A stretch of 64,000 bases of DNA from Gammaproteobacteria bacterium (lineage in GTDB: Bacteria > Pseudomonadota > Gammaproteobacteria > Enterobacterales > Alteromonadaceae). A model generated the notes under the pieces. That model ran no database searches. It was not told the origin of the DNA and worked only from the letters and a program-made list of their open reading frames with translations. This document shows positions 1-9,400 of this stretch, piece by piece. Both the position numbers and the translations under genes were made by a program. The DNA lies in the NCBI GenBank assembly GCA_018826295.1, contig JAHJZX010000042.1, forward strand, positions 1-64,000, given 5' to 3'. How positions within the stretch are numbered: position 1 is the first letter of the stretch; every line of letters begins with the position of its first letter.

Positions 1-56
1 CATCACACCCGACTTTTTATCTCGTTTCACCGCGTTTATCACCACCGTGAAGCGAG

Positions 57-198
57 GGCGCCATTTTAGTGATTTAAACTTTCGTGTCAAGCGTCTTTTT
101 AAAAGATTTTTGCAACTCAGCTTTTATCACCCGAAGCCTGCGAACCGCAGCACCCCGTGGCATGGCGCGCATTATAGGGCGTTTTTAAACAGGCGCAA
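57..198 (-). promoter_or_regulatory. Tandem strong promoters, probably rRNA operon P1 and P2
   Basis: Two sigma70 promoters lie in tandem on the minus strand. The upstream one has -35 TTGCGC at 193-198, a 16-base spacer and -10 TATAAT at 171-176. The downstream one has -35 TTGACA at 85-90, a 16-base spacer and -10 TAAAAT at 63-68. Each -10 is followed by a GC-rich discriminator (GCGCGCC and GGCGCC), typical of stringently controlled stable-RNA promoters. An A/T-rich stretch at 199-232 could be an UP element. No gene follows inside the window, so the rRNA or tRNA operon they would serve lies left of position 1. That identity is inferred from promoter architecture only. Confidence 0.6.
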
Positions 199-279
199 GC
201 GGTTATTTAAGAAAACTTGTGTTTTTAAGATCGTTCGCTGATAAATTGCACAAAGCGCTATAAAAGCGAGCAAAACATG

Positions 280-1410
280 CTAATTTTCAGCCGCTCGAAT
301 AGCTACGGCAGCTTTAAGGCGGTTTTTGCCATAGCTAAAAGCTTTGATAAACACACTATGCTCTACCGGAATATACTGTCGTTCAGTTGCAGACAACCAG
401 GGGATATCGTCGGTATCGGGATCATTAATATAGACAAAGTGCTCATCCACCGCACAAACCACCACCCAATGTGGCGCTTTGCTTTTATCAAACTGCCAGG
501 TGCTGATTAGCGCAAGCAATAAAGCGCCATCCTGCAGTATCTGTTTAATCTTACTAATGCCAGGTTCTGCGCGATGCAGTACTATGCCACTTTGCTCCAC
601 TTTATAGCGGTACGAATCGTGTACCCGCTGCAAAATGGCCTTTTTTACCTCACTGCGTACTGAGTCAGTAAACAGCGGTCCCTCTTTATTAAGATAGATT
701 TCAACCGCAAAACCCCTGCTATGTGCAGCCAGTGCTAAGCCTCTTGGGCCACAGCCGCCATGGCCAGAAGTCATAAAGATAGTAGTGGCCTCGCGCCAAA
801 TATCGATTTCCAGTGATACCGGGTCATATTTTCCTGGCTCAAAATAATTAAACGCCATTAACAGGCAAGCGGGTCCACAGGTAAAAGGTGTAGTTTGTGC
901 TATATAGGGTACTTGCCGCTGTACTGAGTCAGTATCAAACTGGATAATCTGTTTCTGCATACAGATGGCATCAGAATGATCTTCGTAGAAATCGTGTTTA
1001 ACGGCAAATTCATGATAATTAAGTTTCTGATATAAACGGATAGCTGCGGCATTATCGTAACGCACTTCCAGGCGCAGCAAAACACAACGTCGCTTAGCCG
1101 CGACTTGTTCAGCATGTAGCAGCATAAATTCTGCTATACCTTGTTTACGACAATCCGGATCTACCGCCAAAGAATACAAACGAGCTAAACTTGTGCCTCG
1201 TCTATATATAAGCAAAAAATATCCCACTACCTGCTCTGCCCGCTGCACCAACAGCAAGTCACTGCGTTTTTCGGCGATAAAGCGCTTAAAGCTGCGCATG
1301 CTAATGCGGTCCGCAGTAAAACATTTCTGCTCTAAGGCCACTAAGTTCGCCGTATCAAACAAACTGGCGTTTCGGATCGATAACATAGCGGGGGCTGCGG
1401 TTAATGCCAT
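280..1410 (-). CDS. GNAT acetyltransferase fused to a C39-like cysteine peptidase
   Basis: This 376-residue protein has two domains. Residues about 10-150 are a GNAT N-acetyltransferase with the acetyl-CoA motif CRKQGIAEFM near 87-96, similar to RimI. Residues about 165-345 look like a papain-like C39 peptidase: the nucleophile is probably Cys178 in FTCGPACLL, with His314 in APHWVVV and Asp330 in INDPD. There is no signal peptide, so it should be cytoplasmic. The ATG at 1410 has a GAG ribosome site seven bases upstream. It is divergent from the RimK-type ligase at 1575, and this pairing is conserved in Gammaproteobacteria. Together they suggest modification or processing of a peptide or protein terminus. 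The substrate is unknown. Confidence 0.85.
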   Translation of the reverse strand: MALTAAPAMLSIRNASLFDTANLVALEQKCFTADRISMRSFKRFIAEKRSDLLLVQRAEQVVGYFLLIYRRGTSLARLYSLAVDPDCRKQGIAEFMLLHAEQVAAKRRCVLLRLEVRYDNAAAIRLYQKLNYHEFAVKHDFYEDHSDAICMQKQIIQFDTDSVQRQVPYIAQTTPFTCGPACLLMAFNYFEPGKYDPVSLEIDIWREATTIFMTSGHGGCGPRGLALAAHSRGFAVEIYLNKEGPLFTDSVRSEVKKAILQRVHDSYRYKVEQSGIVLHRAEPGISKIKQILQDGALLLALISTWQFDKSKAPHWVVVCAVDEHFVYINDPDTDDIPWLSATERQYIPVEHSVFIKAFSYGKNRLKAAVAIRAAEN

Positions 1411-1574
1411 AACTACACTCTTTATTGCCTTTAGCTGATTTTTAACTAAGTTTAGGATAACAACAGCTAAACAAATGAAAAGCCAACAAGAAATTTAACT
1501 GTTGTAGTGCAGATTTCTTCGCTGTCTTTTTTTGTCACACCACGACATGCTTTAATAAAACTATAGGAGTGGCA

Positions 1575-3041
1575 ATGGCCAAACTTATTATCGTCGTCGA
1601 CAAAGCTCAGGACTGGGCACCTTTTCATCAGTATGATGGCGTAATGACATTACCGGCCTATTTAAAATGGTCGGCCAAAAACAAACAACGCACCCGCGTG
1701 ATCAACTTATGTCGTCAGGCGCAATATCTCGGCAGTGGCTATTACTGCTCTTTGCTGGCAGAAGCGCGTGGCCACCATGTAGTGCCGTCAGTCAGAGCCT
1801 TTAATAAATTTAACCGCCATGAAATCGCTGATATAGCGGAAGAAATTCCCGGTACCATCTTAAACCAACTCAACAAAGCGTTAGTCGATGAAACCAGCAC
1901 ACAGCTTGTTTTTAATATTTACTTTGGTGAAACCGAACATAAAGCACTGAAAAAAGTCGCCAGCTACCTGTTTGATGCCTTTTCGGTACCTATACTACGC
2001 GTCGAACTGCAAAAAAAAGCTACATGGCAGGTAAAAACATTAAAAATTGGCAGCGTGCATAAACTGAATGAACAAGAGCAGAGCCTGTTTGGCAATACAT
2101 TGGAGCGCTACAGCCACAAAATCTGGCGGGTTGAGCCAACAAATCGTAAATACAAATATGATTTGGCAGTATTGGTTGATCCGAAAGAGAAATTCCCGCC
2201 TTGTACACCTAAATCACTTGAGCTGTTTAGTAAAGCCGCTAAAAAAGCCGCCATGGACACCGAGCAGATTGGCGCCAAAGACATTCACCGGTTGGCAGAA
2301 TTTGATGGTTTGTTTATCCGCGAAACGACCGGAGTGAACCATCATACTTTTCATATGGCATTAAAGGCCGAGCGCGAAGGCCTGGCCGTAATTGACGACC
2401 CTAACTCGATATTGCGCTGCGGTAATAAGGTGTATCTGCAAACCTTATTTGAACAACATAAAGTACCGATGCCGGACGGCATTATGCTGTTTAAGCAAGA
2501 TGAAGATAACTTAGAGCGCGCTGCCGACACCCTGGGATTGCCCTTAGTGTTGAAAATTCCTGATGGCAGCTTTTCCCGCGGCGTAGTGAAAGTGAAAACC
2601 CTGACCGAGCTGCGCTCACAACTGAGTGCTCTGTTTGAGCAAAGCGCGATTATTCTGGCGCAGCGCTATACCTTTACTGAATATGATTGGCGTATAGGTG
2701 TGCTAAACGGTATGGCTATTTTTGCCTGCAAGTATTTTATGGCACGCAATCACTGGCAAATTTATAAACATGGCAAGGCCAAAACGGAAAGTGGGGGTTT
2801 TAGCACCTGTGCCATTGCAGAAGTGCCGGCGCACGTACTGGATGCCGCTATCCGCGCCTGCGCCCCTATAGGTGACAGCTTGTATGGTGTAGACATTAAA
2901 CAAGACGGCGAAAAGGTTTACGTTATCGAAGTTAATGACAACCCGAATATTGATGATGGCGTAGAGGATTTATATCTGGGTAATAAATTGTATGACATGC
3001 TGGTAGAAGACTTTATCCGTCGTATCGAACTAAAAAGATAG
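1575..3041 (+). CDS. RimK family ATP-grasp amidoligase with RLAN-type N-terminal domain
   Basis: The protein has 488 residues. The N-terminal part (about 1-150, beginning MAKLIIVVDKAQDW) resembles the RimK-like N-terminal (RLAN) domain. The C-terminal part (about 270-485) is an ATP-grasp fold with LPLVLKIPDGSFSRGVVKV and the late metal-binding segment VYVIEVNDNPNID. The family joins amino acids to carboxylates using ATP; E. coli RimK adds glutamates to ribosomal protein S6, but this longer relative probably has another target. I chose the ATG at 1575 because AGGAG (1565-1569) sits five bases before it; an in-frame GTG at 1569 would overlap the ribosome site. It is divergent from the GNAT/C39 fusion. 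Intrinsic terminators follow. Confidence 0.88.
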   Translation: MAKLIIVVDKAQDWAPFHQYDGVMTLPAYLKWSAKNKQRTRVINLCRQAQYLGSGYYCSLLAEARGHHVVPSVRAFNKFNRHEIADIAEEIPGTILNQLNKALVDETSTQLVFNIYFGETEHKALKKVASYLFDAFSVPILRVELQKKATWQVKTLKIGSVHKLNEQEQSLFGNTLERYSHKIWRVEPTNRKYKYDLAVLVDPKEKFPPCTPKSLELFSKAAKKAAMDTEQIGAKDIHRLAEFDGLFIRETTGVNHHTFHMALKAEREGLAVIDDPNSILRCGNKVYLQTLFEQHKVPMPDGIMLFKQDEDNLERAADTLGLPLVLKIPDGSFSRGVVKVKTLTELRSQLSALFEQSAIILAQRYTFTEYDWRIGVLNGMAIFACKYFMARNHWQIYKHGKAKTESGGFSTCAIAEVPAHVLDAAIRACAPIGDSLYGVDIKQDGEKVYVIEVNDNPNIDDGVEDLYLGNKLYDMLVEDFIRRIELKR

Positions 3042-3049
3042 AATCTAAA

Positions 3050-3243
3050 GCTGGCCTGCGCAGCAGGTTTTTGCCAAGGATGATAAAAACACAAAAGCGC
3101 CGGGAGCGCTTTTGGACAGCCGGAGGCTGGTCCCGCTGGGATGCCTGCACTCCTTGCCGGCACATAAAACTGACAGGATCAGTTTTAGACAGCTTCGCTG
3201 GCCTGCGTAGCAGGTTTTTATCAGGGATGATAAAAACAAAAAA
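3050..3243. repeat. Hairpin-rich intergenic repeat with two diverged direct copies
   Basis: Copies at 3050-3096 and 3197-3243 share GCTGGCCTGCG, GCAGGTTTTT and GGATGATAAAAACA blocks. Between them are further hairpins: AAAAGCGC/GCGCTTTT at 3093-3113, CAGCC/GGCTG at about 3117-3129, and AAAACTGA/TCAGTTTT at 3166-3186. No plausible gene lies here. It looks like a dispersed intergenic element that also supplies terminators. Confidence 0.7.
3055..3072 (+). terminator. Intrinsic terminator after the RimK-type gene
   Basis: A CCTGC/GCAGG stem with a GCA loop is followed by five T residues, 13 bases after the stop codon. A near copy with loop GTA occurs at 3202-3219. Confidence 0.6.
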
Positions 3244-3261
3244 ACCGGCCTGGGCCGGTTG
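3238..3261 (-). terminator. Intrinsic terminator of tRNA-Leu
   Basis: Read on the minus strand, the stem AACCGGCC/GGCCGGTT with a two-base loop is followed by a run of T. It lies just beyond the CCA end of the tRNA. Confidence 0.75.
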
Positions 3262-3264
3262 ATT

Positions 3265-3350
3265 TGGTGCAGATGGAGAGACTCGAACTCTCACGCCTTG
3301 TGGGCACAAACACCTGAAGCTTGCGTGTCTACCAATTCCACCACATCTGC
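3265..3350 (-). tRNA. tRNA-Leu (anticodon CAG)
   Basis: The acceptor stem GCAGATG pairs with CATCTGC, followed by A and an encoded CCA. The D-arm contains GGTAGACACG, the anticodon arm reads CAAGC-TTCAGGT-GTTTG (anticodon CAG), a long class II variable arm follows, and the T-arm contains GTTCGAGTC. The length is 86 nt including CCA. It appears to be a single-gene unit with its own promoter and terminator. Confidence 0.95.
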
Positions 3351-3384
3351 GTTATGTCTTCGCTACCGCGTTAACATGGCGTGC

Positions 3385-3412
3385 AGTATAGCGACTTTAA
3401 AAAAGCAGTCAA
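3385..3412 (-). promoter_or_regulatory. Promoter of tRNA-Leu
   Basis: On the minus strand, -35 TTGACT (3407-3412), a 16-base spacer and -10 TATACT (3385-3390) precede the tRNA by about 35 bases, with a GC-rich discriminator GCACGCC-like segment after the -10. Confidence 0.75.
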
Positions 3413-3454
3413 CTAGCAAACTGCACATTTTCATCCGTTTTGCATCGTTCGGGC

Positions 3455-3481
3455 AAATACTAAGCAAGATGCTTAGTATTT
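3455..3481 (-). terminator. Terminator overlapping the 2OG oxygenase stop codon
   Basis: An 11-bp perfect stem, AAATACTAAGC/GCTTAGTATTT with a five-base loop, ends in TTT on the minus strand. The TAA stop codon of the oxygenase gene lies inside the first arm, so a terminating ribosome would cover the stem. Confidence 0.5.
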
Positions 3482-4423
3482 CGCCTTTTTCAGCAAACCA
3501 ATCTCTTCTAAACGCTGCATTAAGTAGTCGTTAGAGTTAATCGGCTCTGGGTAACGATTGGGTCTGTCAGCGCTAATACAAGTTTCCAGCGTCTTTATCA
3601 CGTAATCCGGGTTCGGGTGCATAAAGAACGGAATGGAATAGCGAGGCTCACCCGCTGCAGCACCAGCCGGATTAACCACCCGGTGCGTCGTCGATGGCAA
3701 TACATGATTAGTTAGCCGTTGTAACATATCACCGATATTCACCACTATAGTACCCTCAATAGTTGTGACCGGCAGCCAGCTGCCATCGCGGCGCAAAATC
3801 TCCAGGCCTGCTTCATTCGAGCCCACCAGCAGAGTAATAAGGTTAATATCTTCATGCTGGCCAGCGCGGATAGACTGCGTGCTGGTATCTTTAATTGGTG
3901 GGTAATGAATTGGCCGTAATATAGAGTTACCGTAATTTACTTTGTCGGCAAAGTAACTTTGCTCCTGTCCTAAGAACAAAGCCAGAGCTTCCAACACTGT
4001 ATTACCCAGCTTCTCCAGTTCGCTATACAGCGCATAGGTTGCCTGCTTAAACCCCTCTACCTCAGTTGGCCACACATTAGGGTATAAACTCGGGTGCGGT
4101 GCAGGGCCAGTAAGTTCACGACCAACATGCCAGAACTCTTTTAAATCCGGGTGATTAGAGTCTTTAGCTTTTTCTACGCCAACAGCGGTATAACCGCGCG
4201 CGCCGCCCTGCCCTGGTTTGTGGTACTTGGCTTTAACCTCGTTGGGTAAAGCGAAAAACTGTTTAATTGCTGTGTAAGTATTTGCTACCACTTCATCCGG
4301 AATACCGTGGCCGCTAATGCCGCAGAATCCAAACTCGGTGTAGGCCTTGCCAATTTCGGCAACAAAGTTATCTTTGTCGGTGGCAAACCGTCTTATATCT
4401 AACGTTGGAACTTGCTGTGTCAT
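3473..4423 (-). CDS. Fe(II)/2-oxoglutarate dioxygenase, isopenicillin N synthase family
   Basis: The 316-residue protein has the DIOX_N region in its first third and the double-stranded beta-helix after that. The expected iron ligands are His190 and Asp192 (GQHEDIN) and His247 (STTHRVV); Arg261 in RYSIPFF should bind 2-oxoglutarate. The family also includes thymine 7-hydroxylase. It is the last gene of a leftward run udk, CNT transporter, oxygenase, with 16 bases to the gene upstream. That context hints at a nucleoside or nucleobase substrate, but this is inference; the sequence does not name the substrate. Confidence 0.88.
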   Translation of the reverse strand: MTQQVPTLDIRRFATDKDNFVAEIGKAYTEFGFCGISGHGIPDEVVANTYTAIKQFFALPNEVKAKYHKPGQGGARGYTAVGVEKAKDSNHPDLKEFWHVGRELTGPAPHPSLYPNVWPTEVEGFKQATYALYSELEKLGNTVLEALALFLGQEQSYFADKVNYGNSILRPIHYPPIKDTSTQSIRAGQHEDINLITLLVGSNEAGLEILRRDGSWLPVTTIEGTIVVNIGDMLQRLTNHVLPSTTHRVVNPAGAAAGEPRYSIPFFMHPNPDYVIKTLETCISADRPNRYPEPINSNDYLMQRLEEIGLLKKAKY

Positions 4424-4439
4424 ATAAAAGACCTGTTTT

Positions 4440-5648
4440 TTAGCCTAAAGAAAAAAAGAACCCTGCAATAGCAGCGCTCATCAAGTTAGCCAGTGTTGCC
4501 GCAAGCAAGGCTTTTAAACCCAGCTCAGCAATATCAGCCCGGCGACTTGGCGCCATACCACCCAAGCCACCTAATAAAATAGCAATGGAAGAGAAGTTAG
4601 CAAAACCACACAGCGCGATAGTCACTATCACCTGAGTATGAGCGCTTAACTGCTCTTTCACCTGCACAAAGTCGAGGTATGCGACAAATTCGTTAATAAC
4701 CAGCTTCTGACCAATAAAACTGCCTGCCAGACGTGCTTCGTCCCAGGACACGCCCAAAATAAAGGCCAGTGGCTGGAACACATAACCGAAAATGACCTGT
4801 AGTGTTAAGCCTTCAACGCCAAACCAGCCGGCAATACCGCCAATAGCCCCGTTAACCAACGCTATTAAACCAACAAAGGCCAACAGCATGGCACCAACAT
4901 TTAATGCCAGTTGCATACCACTTGAAGCACCGGCTGCAGCGGCATCTATTAAGTTAGTATGCTGAGTATCGGCCTTGATCTCGTTTAATTCATTTTTTGG
5001 CTGTTCTGTTTCCGGCAATATCAGTTTAGCCATCAAAAAGCCGCCGGGGGCGGCCATAAAACTGGCGGCAATCAGGTATTTCAACTCAATACCTAAGCCA
5101 GCATAGCCTGCCAGTACTGAACCTGCTACTGATGCCAGCCCGCCCACCATCACAGCAAATAATTCAGAGCGGGTCATCGTTGGAATAAAGGGCCGCACTA
5201 TTAGCGGCGCTTCGGTCTGGCCAACAAAGATATTAGCTGCCGCCGACATAGATTCAGGCCGGCTGGTGCCGAGTAATTTTTGCAAGCCGCCGCCAATAAT
5301 GCGGATGATCCAGGTCATCACGCCTATGTGGTACAGCACGGCAATTAATGACGAGAAGAAAATAATAATCGTCAGTACATGAATGGCAAAAATAAAGCCC
5401 TGCGATTTACGGCCAATATCACCAAACAGGAACTCAATACCGGAGGTGGCATAACTGATAATGTCAGCGACAAAGGTAGAAATGCTGTACAACACTTCCT
5501 GGCCAACTGGCACATAAAGTACAAAAGCGCCGATCGCTAATTGAATGGCAAAAGCGCCACCTACGGTACGCCAATTTATCCGGCTGCGATTGGCTGAAGC
5601 AACATAAGCCACCAGTAACAGGGCAAAAATGCCCACTAATCCCATCAT
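4440..5648 (-). CDS. Concentrative nucleoside transporter (CNT/NupC family)
   Basis: This 402-residue inner-membrane protein has CNT family features: an N-terminal membrane helix ([17 protein letters not shown]), the conserved segment [13 protein letters not shown] and a later NEFVAYLDF segment. These belong to the substrate and sodium or proton binding core. It should import nucleosides from the periplasm. It lies 20 bases downstream of udk in the same direction, giving an import-then-phosphorylate unit. The specificity (pyrimidine or broad) cannot be read here. Confidence 0.93.
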   Translation of the reverse strand: MMGLVGIFALLLVAYVASANRSRINWRTVGGAFAIQLAIGAFVLYVPVGQEVLYSISTFVADIISYATSGIEFLFGDIGRKSQGFIFAIHVLTIIIFFSSLIAVLYHIGVMTWIIRIIGGGLQKLLGTSRPESMSAAANIFVGQTEAPLIVRPFIPTMTRSELFAVMVGGLASVAGSVLAGYAGLGIELKYLIAASFMAAPGGFLMAKLILPETEQPKNELNEIKADTQHTNLIDAAAAGASSGMQLALNVGAMLLAFVGLIALVNGAIGGIAGWFGVEGLTLQVIFGYVFQPLAFILGVSWDEARLAGSFIGQKLVINEFVAYLDFVQVKEQLSAHTQVIVTIALCGFANFSSIAILLGGLGGMAPSRRADIAELGLKALLAATLANLMSAAIAGFFFSLG

Positions 5649-5668
5649 ACTTAATTCCCTGATTGTTA

Positions 5669-6313
5669 TTATTCTGCCAGTAGCTGGCGAATTTTTGCTT
5701 TTATTATATCGATAGCAATCTGATTTTTACCGCCACGGGTAACCACCAAATCAGCATATTGTTTAGAGGGCGCAATAAACTCGAAAAACGCCGGTCTAAC
5801 CGAGTTTTCGTACTGCTCAGTCACCGAGCTTAAACTGCGGCCCCGGTCTTCCAAATCTCTTTTTATACGCCGTAGTAAACATACATCAAGCGGCGTATCC
5901 ATAAATACTGTAATATCAAATTGCTCGCGTAACTGTTCATCCGTCAGCAATAAAATACCTTCGACCAAGATCACTTTGGCCGGTTGCACCCTGATCGTTT
6001 CGTCAGTACGGGTATGGTTTTTATAGCTGTACTGCGGCATTTGAATGGCTTTGCCACTACGCAGTGCGCGCAAATGTGCGGCCAATAGTTCATGCTCAAA
6101 CGCAGCAGGATGGTCGTAGTTTGTTAAAGTACGCTGCTCAAACGATAAATGGCTCTGATCACGGTAATACGCATCTTCGGATAAAATAGCAATACGTTCA
6201 CCGCCCAACTCAGCTACCAGCTCCTGGTATACCGTTGAGGCGAAAAGGCTTTTACCTGATGCCGAAGCACCAGCAATAGCGATAATAGTGTTTTTTCCCA
6301 CGGAGTAATTCAC
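5669..6313 (-). CDS. udk: Uridine kinase
   Basis: The 214 residues match the usual length of bacterial Udk (E. coli 213). The Walker A motif GASASGKS is at residues 15-22, followed by the typical SEDAYYRDQ and [12 protein letters not shown] segments, then [10 protein letters not shown] and [13 protein letters not shown]. The enzyme phosphorylates uridine and cytidine to UMP and CMP in pyrimidine salvage. It is the first gene of the leftward salvage operon with the CNT transporter. Confidence 0.95.
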   Translation of the reverse strand: MNYSVGKNTIIAIAGASASGKSLFASTVYQELVAELGGERIAILSEDAYYRDQSHLSFEQRTLTNYDHPAAFEHELLAAHLRALRSGKAIQMPQYSYKNHTRTDETIRVQPAKVILVEGILLLTDEQLREQFDITVFMDTPLDVCLLRRIKRDLEDRGRSLSSVTEQYENSVRPAFFEFIAPSKQYADLVVTRGGKNQIAIDIIKAKIRQLLAE

Positions 6314-6368
6314 TTTGGCAAAATTAGCCGGTAATTATCGCTAAAAACCGGGTATTAAGAAATAAAAA

Positions 6369-6391
6369 AATGCCCGCATTAAGCGGGCATT
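6369..6391 (-). terminator. Intrinsic terminator of the Oar-like TonB receptor
   Basis: A perfect AATGCCCGC/GCGGGCATT stem with a five-base loop is followed on the minus strand by seven T. It lies 25 bases after the receptor stop codon. Confidence 0.85.
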
Positions 6392-6415
6392 TTAATTACG
6401 TTTTAACTAAAAACA

Positions 6416-9400
6416 TTAGAAGCGGTATTCAACACCAATTTTCATGCTCCAGTAAGACGGGTTAGCAACACGCGCCTGCGGATTAGAACTGGTGAATTCA
6501 TTAAACTCATACTGACCATTTGCGTTAACAGTTGCATCAACTACCGATACAGTTTGCGGGAAACCGGCTTCGTACATTACGCCCCAGTCATCGTTCAGTA
6601 AGTTGGTTAAGTTATCAATTACAAAGAATGCTTTAGCTTTGTGTCCTTGTACGAAGCCAGGCAAATCCTGAGTGATACGTAAGTCAAACTTAGTCCACCA
6701 GTCAGAATAATCTGCGTTACGTTCAACAATTTGACCACGCGGTAGACCTTCAGCATCAACAAATGTAAAGAATGCATCTTGATTAAACGGTACACCGTCG
6801 TCATTTGCACCCCAAACTACGTTTGGATCATCAGCACCAGTTGGTACATACAGTAACTGGCGATCAGAAGAGGTATCACCTGCAATATTACCGCCAAAGG
6901 TGTAGCTATAAGGGCGGCCTTTGTTGTGCGAACCTAGCAAAGCAATGGTCGTTTCATAACCATCTACAAACTCGTGCTTATAAGTAGCACGGAAGGTGAA
7001 ACGGTGCGGCGTTTCGTAGTTAGAAGTTGCAGGACGCGGATCATTTAAATCAGACCGGGCATAGTTACCAAAGTTAGACCCTGCTACCGAACTACCCATA
7101 GGGTTTGAGTCTTCTGCGTCAATGTAAGCGTAGGCCAACTGCATTTTCAGGCCATTATCGAAATCCTTCGATACCGAAGTACTGAAAGATAACGTTTTAG
7201 CATCTTCAGACGCATTAGTTAATAAGTATTCCCCGCTGCGACCACCTACACGCTCATATACCGGGCGACCATCAAATAATGTATCAACTTGCTCTAAGGC
7301 CAAGTCTTTTACAATAGACTGGTTCTGCCCAACTGAGTACATCAAATCGGCCATCACAATATAGCCAGATTCAAAGGAGTAAGTACCACCAAAGGCGTAT
7401 TTCCACTCACTTGGCAGTTTGAAAGATGGGTCTACCGCATTTACAGCACTATCACCTGTCGCGTTGGCAACCTGGTCGAAATACTTCTGTGGAATATCAT
7501 ACAGCGGACGACCAGCACCGCTTAACGGTGTATTCAACACGTTAGCAGGTGAACGGTCTTCAATCTGAATTTGTGTAATGCCATCATTTTGGTAGCCGTT
7601 TGCTAACCATACGTTAGGATTACCACCAGAATACAAGCCAATACCGCCGCGCAGCTCTAACTCATCGTTTACGTTCCAGTTAATACCTAAACGAGGTTGA
7701 ATTAAGCCCTCACCATCAAAGGTTGCATCATTGGCAAAGCCGTAACGATTTACAAAGTTTTGGTTAACGCGTGGTTTATCACTGCTGCTATACCAGTCAT
7801 AACGCAAACCAAAAGTCACGGTCATATCCAAATCGTAGATATAGTACTCATCCTGAGCATAAAGCGTGTGGTTTTCATAACCGAAGCTCGCGGCTGCGTT
7901 AGTAGGGTCATTAGTCCCTGCACCGCTACCGTAGTATATACGTGCTGGTTGACCAGCTTCAAAAGCATTAATGTTGTTGAAACGATACTCACCGATGGAA
8001 TGTTGTACGAACATATTGAATACATTGTATTCTTCAAATTCATAACCAGCATAAATTAGGTGATCACCAACGGAATAGGTACCAGCAAGTTTTAAAAAGG
8101 TTGTGTCATAGCTAAGTTTATTTGACTGACGTGAGTCATCCACACCTAAGAATACTGTGGCGGCATTAACACGTATTTGCACTTCACCTAAACCACCAGG
8201 GCCAATGTTTTGCTGACGATTGTCTAACTCCGAATAACCAGCACGGACTTCTGTTGAGAAATTATCGGTCCAGTCAGAGAAAAACTGGGCAACATAAGAA
8301 GTGAACTCAGCGCCCCGGTCGTAATAATGGTCAGAGAATTCATAGGCACCAGTGAAGGTATCTGACTCCCGCACCGAACCACCATCGTTATAATTGTATG
8401 TCAGTGCAGCACGGTGCATATCATTGATATACCAATCCAGCTTAACCAGTAGCTTTTCATCTTCGACTGGTGATGAAGTTATTGGTGACCCTACTTCGTA
8501 GCCATAAACATCACGGGCAATTTGTGCGATACGGTCGATATCTGCTTGGTTCAAACCTGAAACTGGAGTACCTGCGTTGCCATCCTGCGGACCGCGACTG
8601 AAGTTATCAGCACCTTCGTATTTTTCGTAGGCTGCAAACCAGAATAATTTGTCTTTAACCAGCGCACCACCAACGTTTAAGCCGTAGTTCTTTTTATTAA
8701 AATCATCACGGTCAATTTTCATACCTTCTAACTCATCACCAATCATATCCTGGTTGGTGTAGTCAAAAAATACCGTGCCTTTAAACTCATTAGTACCTGA
8801 CTTGGTTACGGCATTGATGTTACAGGCAGTAAAACCACCGTATTTAACATCAAAGGGTGCAAACTCTACAGAGACCTGCTCCAGTGCATCGTAAGAGAAC
8901 GGCATACGCTCAGTCGGATAACCATTGCTGTTTAAACCGAAGTTATCATTCATTTTAACGCCGTCAACAGTCAGGCTGTTAAAACGTGGGTTAGCACCGT
9001 TACACTGAATACCACGGGCAAAACCGGCATCGATGTAGATACGCGGATCAGCAGCTACCACATCAGAGATATCTCTGTTAACGGACGGGATAGTTTGAAG
9101 GTCAGATAAATTAAAGTTAGCTACCGGGCTCTTACTGCCATAAGCAGAGTTGCTGATTGAAGATCCTGTTACAGCAATGCGCTCGACATCAGGCTGCTGA
9201 ATAACAACGTTCAGGTTTTGAGTATCACCTAAGGTCAGAAAAACGTTGTCAATAGTTTCAGTGCGGCCTTCCGGACCAACAACAGTCAATAAATATGGGC
9301 CACCTACTTGTAAACCGCGCGCAGAAAAGGTACCTGTTTCATTAGTCGTTAATGTTCTGGTAGTACCGTTACGTTTATCTGTAATTCTAACTGTCGCATT

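Noticed and set aside
3013-3309. Minus-strand open frames of 60-98 codons over the hairpin repeat and tRNA
   Set aside because: They read through the tRNA and the repeat; the similar peptide segments in them come from the duplicated DNA, not from a protein.
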